Below are positions 53,625-62,296 of a stretch of 64,000 nucleotides of DNA, piece after piece (the stretch's first letter is position 1; each line of letters starts with the position of its first letter). The notes under the pieces were generated by a model, which was not told where the DNA came from, did no database searches, and saw only the letters and a list, made by a program, of their open reading frames with translations. The stretch is from Pseudobacter ginsenosidimutans (GTDB lineage Bacteria > Bacteroidota > Bacteroidia > Chitinophagales > Chitinophagaceae). Both the position numbers and the translations under genes were made by a program. The stretch is from NCBI RefSeq assembly GCF_007970185.1, contig NZ_CP042431.1, positions 5,828,001 through 5,892,000 of the forward strand, in the 5' to 3' direction.

Positions 53625-54914
53625 ATGTTCCTGCAAACGGATGATCAAACGATCGAAGACCTCAGGCTATTTGCCAAAAAAGAACAAAAAGGAATCTACG
53701 ATATCTACAATAATGCCGCAACCCGCGGCGGAGAATTGCTGCTGGAAAAAATGTTCAGGAATCCATTGTCTGACCTGGAAGCTATCACCGAAAGAAGCGG
53801 CATCATTGGATCATTTGCAAAAATGAGAACAATATTCCCTTTTCAACCGGCAATCCTGGATAGCGTGGAGAAATACCTCAGCCAGGATCAGGAACAGCGG
53901 GATGGGCAAAAGTCAACGCTCGGCGAACGCGAGATGGCCAATGGCATTGCCGCGATCATCGAGTTGCTGCATGCCCTGCATTCATTCCTTGAAAAAGGAG
54001 ATATAACGAAGGTCAGCGGATTGAAAAGGGAAAGTATAGCCATGATCAACCTCTTGAACGATCCCGGTCTTGAACCTGCTTTCAAAGAGAAACCCGGATC
54101 GAAACTTTCCTATGCTGCCATCACAGCTTTTGATATTCTCTTCCGGGTAAAAGAAAGGACCCGGATTACAACTGCACTGAATTTCATCTACCAACTGGAT
54201 GTATACATTGCCGTTGGTGCAGTTGCCAATAAAAGGGATTTCACTTTTCCACTTGCAAGGCCCAAAGGCAGCAACCTGCTGAAGATAGAAGGCGTGTATC
54301 ATCCCGAGTTGAACTCTCCTGTGCCCAACAGTCTTCATATGCATGCAGGCAAATCAGTTGTGTTTCTTACAGGAGCCAATATGGCGGGCAAGTCCACTTT
54401 TCTCAGATCATATAGTACAGCAGTGTATATCGCGCATATGGGATTCCCTGTTGCAGCTGCTTCCGTGGAGTTTTCGGTTATGGATGGGATTTATACAACC
54501 ATTAACCTGCCGGACAATCTTGGCATCGGGGCCAGTCACTTTTATGCGGAAGTACTGAGGGTAAAGAAAGTAGCCACCGAATTGGGAGCCGGAAAATCTC
54601 TTTTCATCCTGTTCGATGAATTGTTCAGAGGCACCAATGTAAAGGACGCGCATGAAGGTACTGTGGCCATCACACATGCTTTTGCGGGCAAGGGGACAAG
54701 TATGTTCATCATTTCTTCCCATATAGTGGAAGCAGGGGATGAGCTGAAACAGAAAAGGAATATTGCTTTCCATTATTTGCCCACCAGGATGAAGGGCACT
54801 GTTCCCGAATATACCTATACGTTGGAAGAAGGGATCACGGACGACCGGCATGGCATGATCATCATTCGCAATGAAGGCATTTTGGAAACACTGAAAAACG
54901 GGAAGAAAAACTAA
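53625..54914 (+). CDS. MutS-core ATPase without mismatch-recognition domain, copy 1
   Basis: 429 residues against more than 800 in MutS. Residues about 5-230 resemble the lever/clamp domain III (TRGGELLLEKMFRNPLSDLE). The ATPase domain V has Walker A LTGANMAGKSTFLR at 248-261, ILFDELFRGTNVKDAHEGTV for Walker B and signature, and ISSHIVEAGDEL. Domains I (mismatch reading) and II are absent. In MutS the ATP-binding sites form between two subunits, so this and copy 2 may form a heterodimer. It lies between two GldF-GldG-type permease genes, which no standard repair role explains. Confidence 0.85.
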   Translation: MFLQTDDQTIEDLRLFAKKEQKGIYDIYNNAATRGGELLLEKMFRNPLSDLEAITERSGIIGSFAKMRTIFPFQPAILDSVEKYLSQDQEQRDGQKSTLGEREMANGIAAIIELLHALHSFLEKGDITKVSGLKRESIAMINLLNDPGLEPAFKEKPGSKLSYAAITAFDILFRVKERTRITTALNFIYQLDVYIAVGAVANKRDFTFPLARPKGSNLLKIEGVYHPELNSPVPNSLHMHAGKSVVFLTGANMAGKSTFLRSYSTAVYIAHMGFPVAAASVEFSVMDGIYTTINLPDNLGIGASHFYAEVLRVKKVATELGAGKSLFILFDELFRGTNVKDAHEGTVAITHAFAGKGTSMFIISSHIVEAGDELKQKRNIAFHYLPTRMKGTVPEYTYTLEEGITDDRHGMIIIRNEGILETLKNGKKN

Positions 54915-54919
54915 CTGAT

Positions 54920-56236
54920 ATGAATTTTACCATCGATAAGCAATCACTGGATGAATTGAACCTCCTGGGTAAGTTCAGACAAGGATCTGTGTATTCTCTT
55001 TTTAACCAGGTGAAGACGCGTGGCGGTGAACAATTGCTGGATCAGCTGTTCCGTACACCCTTGACAGATGCTGAAGCCATCAATCGCCGGACTGCCGTTT
55101 TTCGTTTTTTCCAGGAATCGAAATTCCAATTTCCATTCGATGCGCAACAGGTAGTGCTGATGCGGGAATATGTGGATGCAGAAAGCAGTAAGAATTACAT
55201 GCAGACCTGGGCAGGGGTGCTGCTGAAAAAATGCTTGTCGTCCCTCACGCGCGATGAGCGATACAAGGCGCTTATCCAGGGGCTGCAGGCAACCATCGTT
55301 ACGATGAAGAAATGTTTCGGCTTCGCCAGTTCTTTATCAGCAATGACCGGCCCTTACCAGCAGGAGGCATCAGCCATCTTGCAGATCCTGCAATCTCCGG
55401 AGATCAGCAGGCTGATCGATACGGATATCTATACAGACATTTCCGTTGGAAATATTGCCAGGTATGATCATCTGCTGAAAAATAAACTCAACAAAGAGAT
55501 CAGGCTGATCCTGGACTTTATTGCCGCATCGGATGTAAATATCGCTGTAGGAAATATTGCCGCGGAAAAAGGATTTACTTATGCCAGAGCCATGCCAAAA
55601 GAAAGGAATATTTTAAGAGCTATCGATCTGAAACATCCCTCCATTGGTGGCGCTATTGGCAATACCATTGAAATGGCGGCGCAACAGAATGTGATCTTTC
55701 TCACCGGCGCTAATATGGCAGGTAAATCAACCTGGATGAAGAGCATCGGTATCGGGATGTACCTGGCGCATATCGGATTTCCTGTGGCGGCAAAGTCCAT
55801 GGAATTCTCGGTAAGGGAGGGCATTTATTCCAGCATCAATGTTGCGGATAATATTGCGCTTGGCTATAGCCATTTCTACGCAGAAGTGGTAAGGGTTAAG
55901 AATGCTGCTGATGCAACTGCTACCGGAAAACACCTGCTGCTGATGTTCGATGAACTGTTCAAAGGCACCAATGTAAAAGATGCATTCGATGGCACGCTGG
56001 CGGTAACGGAATCATTTGCAGAATATACCAACTGTCTCTTCATTGTGAGCACACATATCATAGAAGTGGGCGCTGCATTGAAAAACAGGAATAATATACA
56101 ATTCACTTTCATGCCTACAGTACTGGAAGGAAGCGTGCCCAGGTATACGTATCGTTTACAGGAAGGCATAACCGAAGACCGGCAGGGAATGATGATCATC
56201 AGGAATGAAGGCATTCTTGAACTGATCGGCAATTAA
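54920..56236 (+). CDS. MutS-core ATPase without mismatch-recognition domain, copy 2
   Basis: 438 residues with the same plan as copy 1: domain III-like (about 5-240, VKTRGGEQLLDQLFRTPLTD), then domain V with Walker A LTGANMAGKSTWMK at 261-274, MFDELFKGTNVKDAFDGTLA and VSTHIIEVGAALKN, and the final RYTYRLQEGITEDRQGMMII. It begins 5 bp after copy 1, so the two are made together and are paralogues from a tandem duplication. No mismatch-recognition or nuclease domain is present. The second permease follows by 23 bp. Confidence 0.85.
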   Translation: MNFTIDKQSLDELNLLGKFRQGSVYSLFNQVKTRGGEQLLDQLFRTPLTDAEAINRRTAVFRFFQESKFQFPFDAQQVVLMREYVDAESSKNYMQTWAGVLLKKCLSSLTRDERYKALIQGLQATIVTMKKCFGFASSLSAMTGPYQQEASAILQILQSPEISRLIDTDIYTDISVGNIARYDHLLKNKLNKEIRLILDFIAASDVNIAVGNIAAEKGFTYARAMPKERNILRAIDLKHPSIGGAIGNTIEMAAQQNVIFLTGANMAGKSTWMKSIGIGMYLAHIGFPVAAKSMEFSVREGIYSSINVADNIALGYSHFYAEVVRVKNAADATATGKHLLLMFDELFKGTNVKDAFDGTLAVTESFAEYTNCLFIVSTHIIEVGAALKNRNNIQFTFMPTVLEGSVPRYTYRLQEGITEDRQGMMIIRNEGILELIGN

Positions 56237-56259
56237 TATCAATCTTAATTATCACTGAC

Positions 56260-58575
56260 ATGAAAATCATATTTAAAATCGCCAGGGCAGAGCTCAGAAC
56301 ATTGTTTTATTCTCCCATTGCCTGGGTGATCCTGGTTACTTTCTTTGTTGTTACCGGCGTATTTTTTGTAACACCGCTTATGAACATGGCCAGGGCGCAG
56401 GAAGTGCAATTGGCCAACAGTCCATCCTGGACAGGGTTCCAGGGGCCATTGACATTATCTATGTTCAGTGTTACGCTTGAGAACGCCATGTCTTATCTCT
56501 ACCTGTTCATTCCATTGCTGACCATGGGAACCATCAGCAGGGAAGTGAATTCCGGGTCGATGAACCTGTTGAGCTCTTCTCCCATCAGGATCAGGGAGAT
56601 CATTGCAGGCAAATACCTGGGTCTGATGTTATTTGGCCTGGTATTGATGTCGTCCATCGCATTGCTGTTGCTCACAGGTTATTTCAGTATCGTGAATGCA
56701 GAATTGAAATGGTATATGTCCATAATGCTGGGGTTCTGGTTGCTTTCCAGCACTTACCTGGCCATCGGTTTATTTATTTCCTGTTTGACCAATTACCAGA
56801 TCATGGCAGGTATCGCCACTTTTGTGGTATTCTTCCTGCTGAGTATTATGGGGACTGTTTGGCAGCAATATGATTTCGTGCGTGATATTACCTGGTTCCT
56901 GAGCATCGATGGAAGAGTAAAGTCGATGACGATGGGTTTGATCACTACCAAAGACGTATTTTATTTCCTGCTCATCATTGCTTTATTCCTGGGGCTCTCC
57001 ATGATCAAATTGAAAACGAGACAGGAATCTGCAAAATGGACAGTCCCATTTTCCAGGAGCATTGCCTGGGTGGTGCTGATCCTCACGATCGGGTATTTCT
57101 CATCCCGTCCGGGTTATATCGGTTACCTGGATGTAACCAGGGACCAGCGCAATACCATCGACTCCGCTACCCGGGCAGTGTTGAAAGAACTGGACGGTTC
57201 GCCGCTCACCGTAACATTGTTCACCAATTTATTTGGCGGGAATTTTCCGATCGGACTTCCTGAAGCAAGGAACAATTACGTATGGGGCGTCTGGGATAAA
57301 TATGTGCGGTTCTATCCCAATATCAAATTGCAATACGAGTATTACTATGACACGGAAAAAGGCGACAGCACAGCGTATCTCGGGTATAAAAATAAAACCC
57401 TGCATCAGATCGCAAAGTCGAAAGTGAGGATGTATAAGATTGATATCAACGATTTCAAAAAACCGGAAGAGATCAGGAAAATAATTGATTTTGGCGATGA
57501 GCCTTTGAGGATGTTGATGCTACTGGAGTATAAAGGAAAGAAAGAATTCCTGCGCACTTACAGCGCCAGTGATCCCTGGCCCACGCAACCGAATGTTTCC
57601 GGAACCATCAGGCGATTGACAAGGGAAAAAGTCCCCAATATTACTTTCATAACGGGGCACTATGAGCGAAGTCCCTGGCGGAATGGTGAAAGAGAGTTTG
57701 GTTCTCATACCAACAGTAAGCTGGAAAAACCCGCCCTCATCAATCTGGGCGTCAATACAGATACTGTTTCTCTTTTGCATTCGGAAATCCCTGATTCCAC
57801 AGACCTGCTGGTGGTGGCTGATCCCAGGTCTGCATTGCTGCAAGGTGAGCAACAGAAGATCCTGGAATACCTGAACAAAGGAGGCAATGCCATTTTCTAT
57901 GCCGAACCGGGTAAGCAGCAAATGCTGAATCCGATACTGAACCAGCTGGCAGTGAACATCGATTCCGGAATATTGGTATCACCGCGAAAACACAGGGAAG
58001 GGGAAATATTCAATGGTATCATGACCAGGGCCGGAAATTACATGGCGGCGGAAGGCATGATGCAGCTCTATCAACGGTTTGGTAAAATTGGAGCATCGGC
58101 TAGTTTCAGTGGAAGCAGCACCGTGAGTTTCCTGGAAAAGAATGGATTTACAATTGAGCCGATCGTTTCGGTGGCAGGTAACAAAAATACATGGATCGAA
58201 AAAGGGATTTTCGTGTCGGATTCTGCAGCGCCAATATTTGCAGCCAGTGAAGGAGATTTGAAAAAAGAGGAATATGTGCTGGCGGTGAAGATGTCCAGAA
58301 AAATAAATGACAGGGAGCAAAGGATCGTGGTGAGCGGAGATGCAGATTTTATGTCGTTGGACCAGAAAAATGGGATGTCGATCGGAACAGGTTTGTACAG
58401 CTGGCTGATGAATAATGAATACCCGGTGTATACGAAAGTGAGATTGCCAACGGATAAGATGCTGACAATAGGGAGGACCGCAGGAAAAATGATCTGGTAT
58501 GTTTATGTGTATATTATTCCGGGATTGTTGCTGGCGCTGGGAGCAATTATTATTATCAGGAGAATGAGAAAGTAA
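56260..58575 (+). CDS. GldF-GldG fusion ABC permease, copy 2
   Basis: 771 residues, a clear paralogue of the product of the 51277 gene (both start MKI-x-x-KIARAELR-x-LFYSP). The order is ABC-2 permease part (about 1-255), GldG-like soluble part (FITGHYERSPWRNG, LLVVADPRSALLQGEQQ, VVSGDADFMSLDQKNG), and a terminal membrane helix (MIWYVYVYIIPGLLLALGAI). It ends the operon, followed by a strong bidirectional terminator. Two fused permeases could form the two halves of one exporter. Confidence 0.92.
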   Translation: MKIIFKIARAELRTLFYSPIAWVILVTFFVVTGVFFVTPLMNMARAQEVQLANSPSWTGFQGPLTLSMFSVTLENAMSYLYLFIPLLTMGTISREVNSGSMNLLSSSPIRIREIIAGKYLGLMLFGLVLMSSIALLLLTGYFSIVNAELKWYMSIMLGFWLLSSTYLAIGLFISCLTNYQIMAGIATFVVFFLLSIMGTVWQQYDFVRDITWFLSIDGRVKSMTMGLITTKDVFYFLLIIALFLGLSMIKLKTRQESAKWTVPFSRSIAWVVLILTIGYFSSRPGYIGYLDVTRDQRNTIDSATRAVLKELDGSPLTVTLFTNLFGGNFPIGLPEARNNYVWGVWDKYVRFYPNIKLQYEYYYDTEKGDSTAYLGYKNKTLHQIAKSKVRMYKIDINDFKKPEEIRKIIDFGDEPLRMLMLLEYKGKKEFLRTYSASDPWPTQPNVSGTIRRLTREKVPNITFITGHYERSPWRNGEREFGSHTNSKLEKPALINLGVNTDTVSLLHSEIPDSTDLLVVADPRSALLQGEQQKILEYLNKGGNAIFYAEPGKQQMLNPILNQLAVNIDSGILVSPRKHREGEIFNGIMTRAGNYMAAEGMMQLYQRFGKIGASASFSGSSTVSFLEKNGFTIEPIVSVAGNKNTWIEKGIFVSDSAAPIFAASEGDLKKEEYVLAVKMSRKINDREQRIVVSGDADFMSLDQKNGMSIGTGLYSWLMNNEYPVYTKVRLPTDKMLTIGRTAGKMIWYVYVYIIPGLLLALGAIIIIRRMRK

Positions 58576-58580
58576 ATTCA

Positions 58581-58615
58581 GCGCGAAGGCTCCTCTGATA
58601 GAGGCGCCTTCGCGC
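58581..58615. terminator. Bidirectional terminator between convergent genes
   Basis: GCGCGAAGGC (58581-58590) and GCCTTCGCGC (58606-58615) pair perfectly, and inner CCTCT and AGAGG extend the stem across a single mismatch to a 3-nt loop. It lies between the end of the Gld/MutS operon and a minus-strand gene. Confidence 0.85.
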
Positions 58616-58634
58616 AATTTGAAAGCGTTATATA

Positions 58635-59240
58635 TCAGAAGCTTTTCCGCACATTCTTTTTATCGTAAGTCCTGTTGTAATTTTTGATACACTCGTCATA
58701 GTGCTTATTGGAATACCGAACATAAGCGCGATAAACATTTTTCACCAGCGGTAAGATCTTTTCAGGCTCCCAGGATTCGATAGGGCCACCATCGATACTT
58801 AGCCCCTTATACATAAATGAATTGGATTGACTGCCTTCCGCAAACGGCGAGTACACAGATATCTTTCCATCGATGAGCTTGAAAAGCCAGCAACTGTCGT
58901 TTGCCACACCTTCCTTTACACCAACATCATAGCTCTTTCTTGTGATGGAAACAGTTGAATCCACATAAATCTTCATGATCCTGTTTTCATAACTTTTACG
59001 GGCATCCTTATTTGTATGGAGGAGATAACTTTTCTTAAGTACTGTATCCATATAGATCTTTGAGGATACCAGCAGCCTGGTGCTGTCTTTGAACAATACA
59101 TGGTAATCATGTTTCAGGTTCACTTCCTGGCGGATACGCAAGCCTTGCATCCAGTTCTCCAGCGGCAGATGCTGAGCGAAGACTAATTGGAGGGAAAATG
59201 AAAAAAGCGAAAACAGGACAAACGGTTTAATGAATTTCAT
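58635..59240 (-). CDS. Secreted protein of unknown function
   Basis: The start is taken at ATG 59240 (MKFIKPFVLFSLFSFSLQLV then FAQ), a good signal peptide; the frame extends to 59315 without merit. About 201 residues. The mature part is basic with many Lys/Tyr residues (TVLKKSYLLHTNKDARKSYE) and no known domain. It may be a GLPGLI- or similar periplasmic protein, but no motif supports this. It is followed on its strand by the terminator shared with the Gld/MutS operon. Confidence 0.65.
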   Translation of the reverse strand: MKFIKPFVLFSLFSFSLQLVFAQHLPLENWMQGLRIRQEVNLKHDYHVLFKDSTRLLVSSKIYMDTVLKKSYLLHTNKDARKSYENRIMKIYVDSTVSITRKSYDVGVKEGVANDSCWLFKLIDGKISVYSPFAEGSQSNSFMYKGLSIDGGPIESWEPEKILPLVKNVYRAYVRYSNKHYDECIKNYNRTYDKKNVRKSF

Positions 59241-59290
59241 TTGGTTGGGGTTTATGATCCGGGCGCAAAAATCGTTTTTTCCTGAAACAA

Positions 59291-59312
59291 AAAAGCGCCC
59301 GCAGGCGCTTTT
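59291..59312 (-). terminator. Intrinsic terminator of the 59322 gene
   Basis: A perfect 9-bp stem, AAAAGCGCC (59291-59299) and GGCGCTTTT (59304-59312), with a 4-nt loop, ten bases past the minus-strand stop codon. Confidence 0.8.
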
Positions 59313-59321
59313 CATATTTTA

Positions 59322-60350
59322 TTAAGGCTTTTTCTTTATCGGGCTTGGTGGCGTTGGGCTTCCGCCATTCTTCTTCCTTTCTTTTTCATAATTCTTCCTG
59401 CTTTGTTCTTCCAGCTTCTGTTCATCTGCCTTTCCGGCATCATCCAAAATCTTGGCATCAGTCGGGAACTGACCATCCTTGAGCTTTTGATTGAAGAACT
59501 TGGTCACGTGCACCCAGCGTCCATTTTTCCATTTGAAGGCCTCATAGTCACCGTCAGGTACATACGTATTCTTCCTGGCTGGCTCATCAGTTTCTGAGAT
59601 CAGGTGATCAACAATGATCAGGTCCAGTTCAGGATCATAATTGAAGAATGCTTTCGCTTCTTTTTTGAACTCGATGCTAAAACGGTGCTGGGGCTTGCGT
59701 TTCTCCTCATCATCTTCAAATGAAATGGCAGGATTGCCAAATACCGGCTGTCCATTTTCGAAACTGAGCACTTCCATCCATTTCTTGGAGCTGCCTACGC
59801 TGAATTCATCGAAACCGATCAGCGTATAATATTTTTTCCCTTTATATTCTTTGAGGATGATCTTGTAATAAATAGCGCCGATCCAGTTTTCATTGCTGCG
59901 TACGGAATCCATCGGATTTTTAGTGAACATGCTCTGATCATGAAGCGGGATCAGTTTGAGTTTGCCATCGGGCGTGCGCATCTGGATAGCGCCTCGCTGC
60001 ATCACTACATATTCATCTTTCTTGGCCTGCCAGGTGAAGATGCGGAACGCACTGTCCGGAGCATACAGTTTGGAAATATTCACTGAATCGAAAGGGTAGT
60101 AGAAGGAATTGGTGAACTGCAGGGCGCGCACGAAACTGCGGATAAACAAACTATCATAGCGGAACCTTTCAGCGGGCTCCTGGGCCATCACCATCTGCCT
60201 GCTGTATTCCTTAAGGGTATCTTCCCTCATTTTGAGCGCAGCCCGGAAGCCAGGCGTTATTTTCTGCACCTGCGCAGATACTTGCAGGGGCATCAATCCG
60301 GCAGACGATAAAACACCAATCAATAAACTAAAACAGAGGGAACGATTCAT
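59322..60350 (-). CDS. Secreted protein of unknown function
   Basis: The start is taken at ATG 60350 (MNRSLCFSLLIGVLSSAGLM then PLQVSAQ), a signal peptide. About 342 residues. The mature protein is mixed alpha/beta and charged, with no recognised family; an EEQSRKNYEKERKKNGG segment near the C-terminus is probably disordered or coiled. The C-terminal tail is Pro/Lys-rich (GGSPTPPSPIKKKP). It has its own terminator. The gene lies between the Gld/MutS locus and the heptose operon and reads like the latter, with an 81-bp gap. Confidence 0.65.
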   Translation of the reverse strand: MNRSLCFSLLIGVLSSAGLMPLQVSAQVQKITPGFRAALKMREDTLKEYSRQMVMAQEPAERFRYDSLFIRSFVRALQFTNSFYYPFDSVNISKLYAPDSAFRIFTWQAKKDEYVVMQRGAIQMRTPDGKLKLIPLHDQSMFTKNPMDSVRSNENWIGAIYYKIILKEYKGKKYYTLIGFDEFSVGSSKKWMEVLSFENGQPVFGNPAISFEDDEEKRKPQHRFSIEFKKEAKAFFNYDPELDLIIVDHLISETDEPARKNTYVPDGDYEAFKWKNGRWVHVTKFFNQKLKDGQFPTDAKILDDAGKADEQKLEEQSRKNYEKERKKNGGSPTPPSPIKKKP

Positions 60351-60431
60351 ATGCATACTTTTCCTGTGCGGCAAAGGTACAATCCCTTTACCAATGCTTG
60401 CAAACGGAAAAGCTTTGGGAAAATTTTATGC

Positions 60432-60980
60432 TTATTGCAAAGATTTTGCAAAATCGGCCAGGTCGTTGAAGGCCAGGTCAATGGCAGGATCGGGGCCTTG
60501 TTCAGGGTGCGTGTTACGCACGTAAACGGTATGCATACCGGCATTGCGGCCGAACTGCATATCGCTGAGCTTATTGCCCACAATGAGGGAGCGGTGCAGA
60601 TCGATCTCGGGATAATCCTTTTTGGCGCTGAAAGCCATGCCGGGATTGGGTTTGCGACTGGGATCGGATTTATCTGCAGCCGGACAGTAATAGATCTTGT
60701 CGATGCGGCCGCCGGCTTTATTGATGGCGGCCATCATATTGGTATGGATCGCATGGAGGTCTGCATCGGTCATGAGCCCACGGCCGATCCCGCGCTGGTT
60801 GGTCACCATCACGATCCTGCCGAAAACACCGTTAAGGGTTTTGAGTGCTTCCAGCACGCCATCGTAAAAAACGAATTCGTCCCAGTTGTAGATATAATCT
60901 TCTTTCTTCTCGTGATTGATCACTCCATCACGGTCCAGGAACAAAGTCCAGCTCTTGTCGATACGTTGCAGGTCCAGCAT
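60432..60980 (-). CDS. gmhB: D-glycero-D-manno-heptose 1,7-bisphosphate 7-phosphatase
   Basis: The start is taken at ATG 60980 (MLDLQRIDKSWTLFLDRDG), giving 182 residues; the ORF that begins at 61160 overlaps the upstream gene and is rejected. The HAD signature FLDRDGVINHE holds the nucleophilic Asp near residue 15, VTNQRGIGRG is motif II near 59, and the metal-binding Lys/Asp motifs are at RKPNPGM and IVGNKLSDM. It removes the 7-phosphate from heptose 1,7-bisphosphate. It is encoded 4 bp after hddC. Confidence 0.9.
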   Translation of the reverse strand: MLDLQRIDKSWTLFLDRDGVINHEKKEDYIYNWDEFVFYDGVLEALKTLNGVFGRIVMVTNQRGIGRGLMTDADLHAIHTNMMAAINKAGGRIDKIYYCPAADKSDPSRKPNPGMAFSAKKDYPEIDLHRSLIVGNKLSDMQFGRNAGMHTVYVRNTHPEQGPDPAIDLAFNDLADFAKSLQ

Positions 60981-60984
60981 AATC

Positions 60985-61689
60985 TTAAAAAACCTTGTTG
61001 CGGAATTCCTGGTTGGCCCGCTCGAAGTCGGAAGGAATTCCAATATCAATGAAATATTCGTCCTGGACCAGTCCAAACATATTCTGTTGGGTATAGTACT
61101 TTTCCAGGTAATCTTTTTCGAAAGAGAATTTTTCGTCGAAAGGCAGTTCCAGGAAGGCATTCACATTCAGCGCATATACACCACCGTTGATAAGCCCTTC
61201 TTCATAGTGTTGTTTCTCTTTGAAGCTTTCGATGCGCTGATCGGGGAGAAGGGATACTACTCCGTATCGATCGAAGTCCTTCATCGGTTTCAAACTGAGT
61301 GTGCAATCTGATTGCACGGAATCGTGGAAAGCAGTCAACTCATCCATTTTCACGGTAAAGATGGTATCACCATTCAATACCAGCACATCATCACTGAAAG
61401 TATGTGCACAGGCAAGACGGATGGCACCTCCTGTTCCCAGCGGTTCGTACTCGATGCTCACGGCCGTTTCCAGTTCAGGGTATTCGGAAGCGATAAATGC
61501 TTCGATCACTTCGTGCATATAACCCAGCGCCAGCACAAAACGCGTAATGCCCTGCTGACGGTAATAATCGATCACCCAGCCCAGGAAGGGCCTGCCGGCC
61601 ACGGGAGCCATGCATTTGGGAAGATCGGGCACGGCGCTGCGAAGCCTTGTGCCCAATCCGCCGGCGAGAATGATGCATTCATTGATCAT
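60985..61689 (-). CDS. hddC: D-glycero-D-manno-heptose 1-phosphate guanylyltransferase
   Basis: 234 residues, a nucleotidyltransferase with the sugar-nucleotide motif LAGGLGTRLRSAVPDLPKCM at residues 8-27 and LVLNGDTIFTV near 100. Neighbours (hddA, gmhA, gmhB) identify it as HddC, which makes GDP-D-glycero-alpha-D-manno-heptose from heptose 1-phosphate and GTP. Its stop is 4 bp before gmhB's start, and it follows gmhA by one base, so the genes are coupled. Confidence 0.88.
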   Translation of the reverse strand: MINECIILAGGLGTRLRSAVPDLPKCMAPVAGRPFLGWVIDYYRQQGITRFVLALGYMHEVIEAFIASEYPELETAVSIEYEPLGTGGAIRLACAHTFSDDVLVLNGDTIFTVKMDELTAFHDSVQSDCTLSLKPMKDFDRYGVVSLLPDQRIESFKEKQHYEEGLINGGVYALNVNAFLELPFDEKFSFEKDYLEKYYTQQNMFGLVQDEYFIDIGIPSDFERANQEFRNKVF

Positions 61690-61690
61690 C

Positions 61691-62266
61691 TTAGCCGAAA
61701 TATTTTTCTTCCACCAGCTGACAATAGATATGTCCGAGGAGGATATGACTTTCCTGGATGCGTGGCGTGTCTTTGGAAGGAACGTTCACGAGATAATCGC
61801 TCAGTTCTTTCATCTTACCCCCTGATTCACCGGTGAAGCCGATAGTGGTAACGCCTTTTTCGCGCGCCACTTCAAAAGCCTTCACGATATTGCCGGAATT
61901 GCCGGAAGTGGAGAGGCCGATCAGCACATCGCCTTTATTGCAGATGCCTTTCACCAGGCGGGCGTAAACAACATCATAGCTGTAGTCGTTGGCAACGGCA
62001 GTGAGGTAAGATGTGTTCACGTGCAAAGCCTCTGCAGGCAATGCGTCGCGGTCTTTGTAGAATCTTCCGGAGAATTCAGCGGCCAGGTGTTGTGCATCGG
62101 CTGCACTTCCGCCGTTACCACAGAAATATACACGGTTGCCGTTCTTAAGAGCAGCAACAGTGAGATTGGTAATGTCTTCGATCACTTTCACAATGGCTTC
62201 GTCCTGCAGTACTTTTTCTTTCACTGCGATGGATGCGGAAATTATTTCCTTGATCTTGCTCTGCAT
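61691..62266 (-). CDS. gmhA: Phosphoheptose isomerase (sedoheptulose 7-phosphate isomerase)
   Basis: 191 residues, a SIS-domain protein with the GmhA signature FCGNGGSAADAQHLAAEFSG near residue 49 and the serine-rich loop LIGLSTSGNSGNIVKA near 118. It turns sedoheptulose 7-phosphate into D-glycero-D-manno-heptose 7-phosphate, the entry to the heptose pathway. It lies 30 bp after hddA and directly before hddC. Confidence 0.92.
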   Translation of the reverse strand: MQSKIKEIISASIAVKEKVLQDEAIVKVIEDITNLTVAALKNGNRVYFCGNGGSAADAQHLAAEFSGRFYKDRDALPAEALHVNTSYLTAVANDYSYDVVYARLVKGICNKGDVLIGLSTSGNSGNIVKAFEVAREKGVTTIGFTGESGGKMKELSDYLVNVPSKDTPRIQESHILLGHIYCQLVEEKYFG

Positions 62267-62296
62267 ACCTTGATATGTTTTAGAAAAGGTGTTTGT

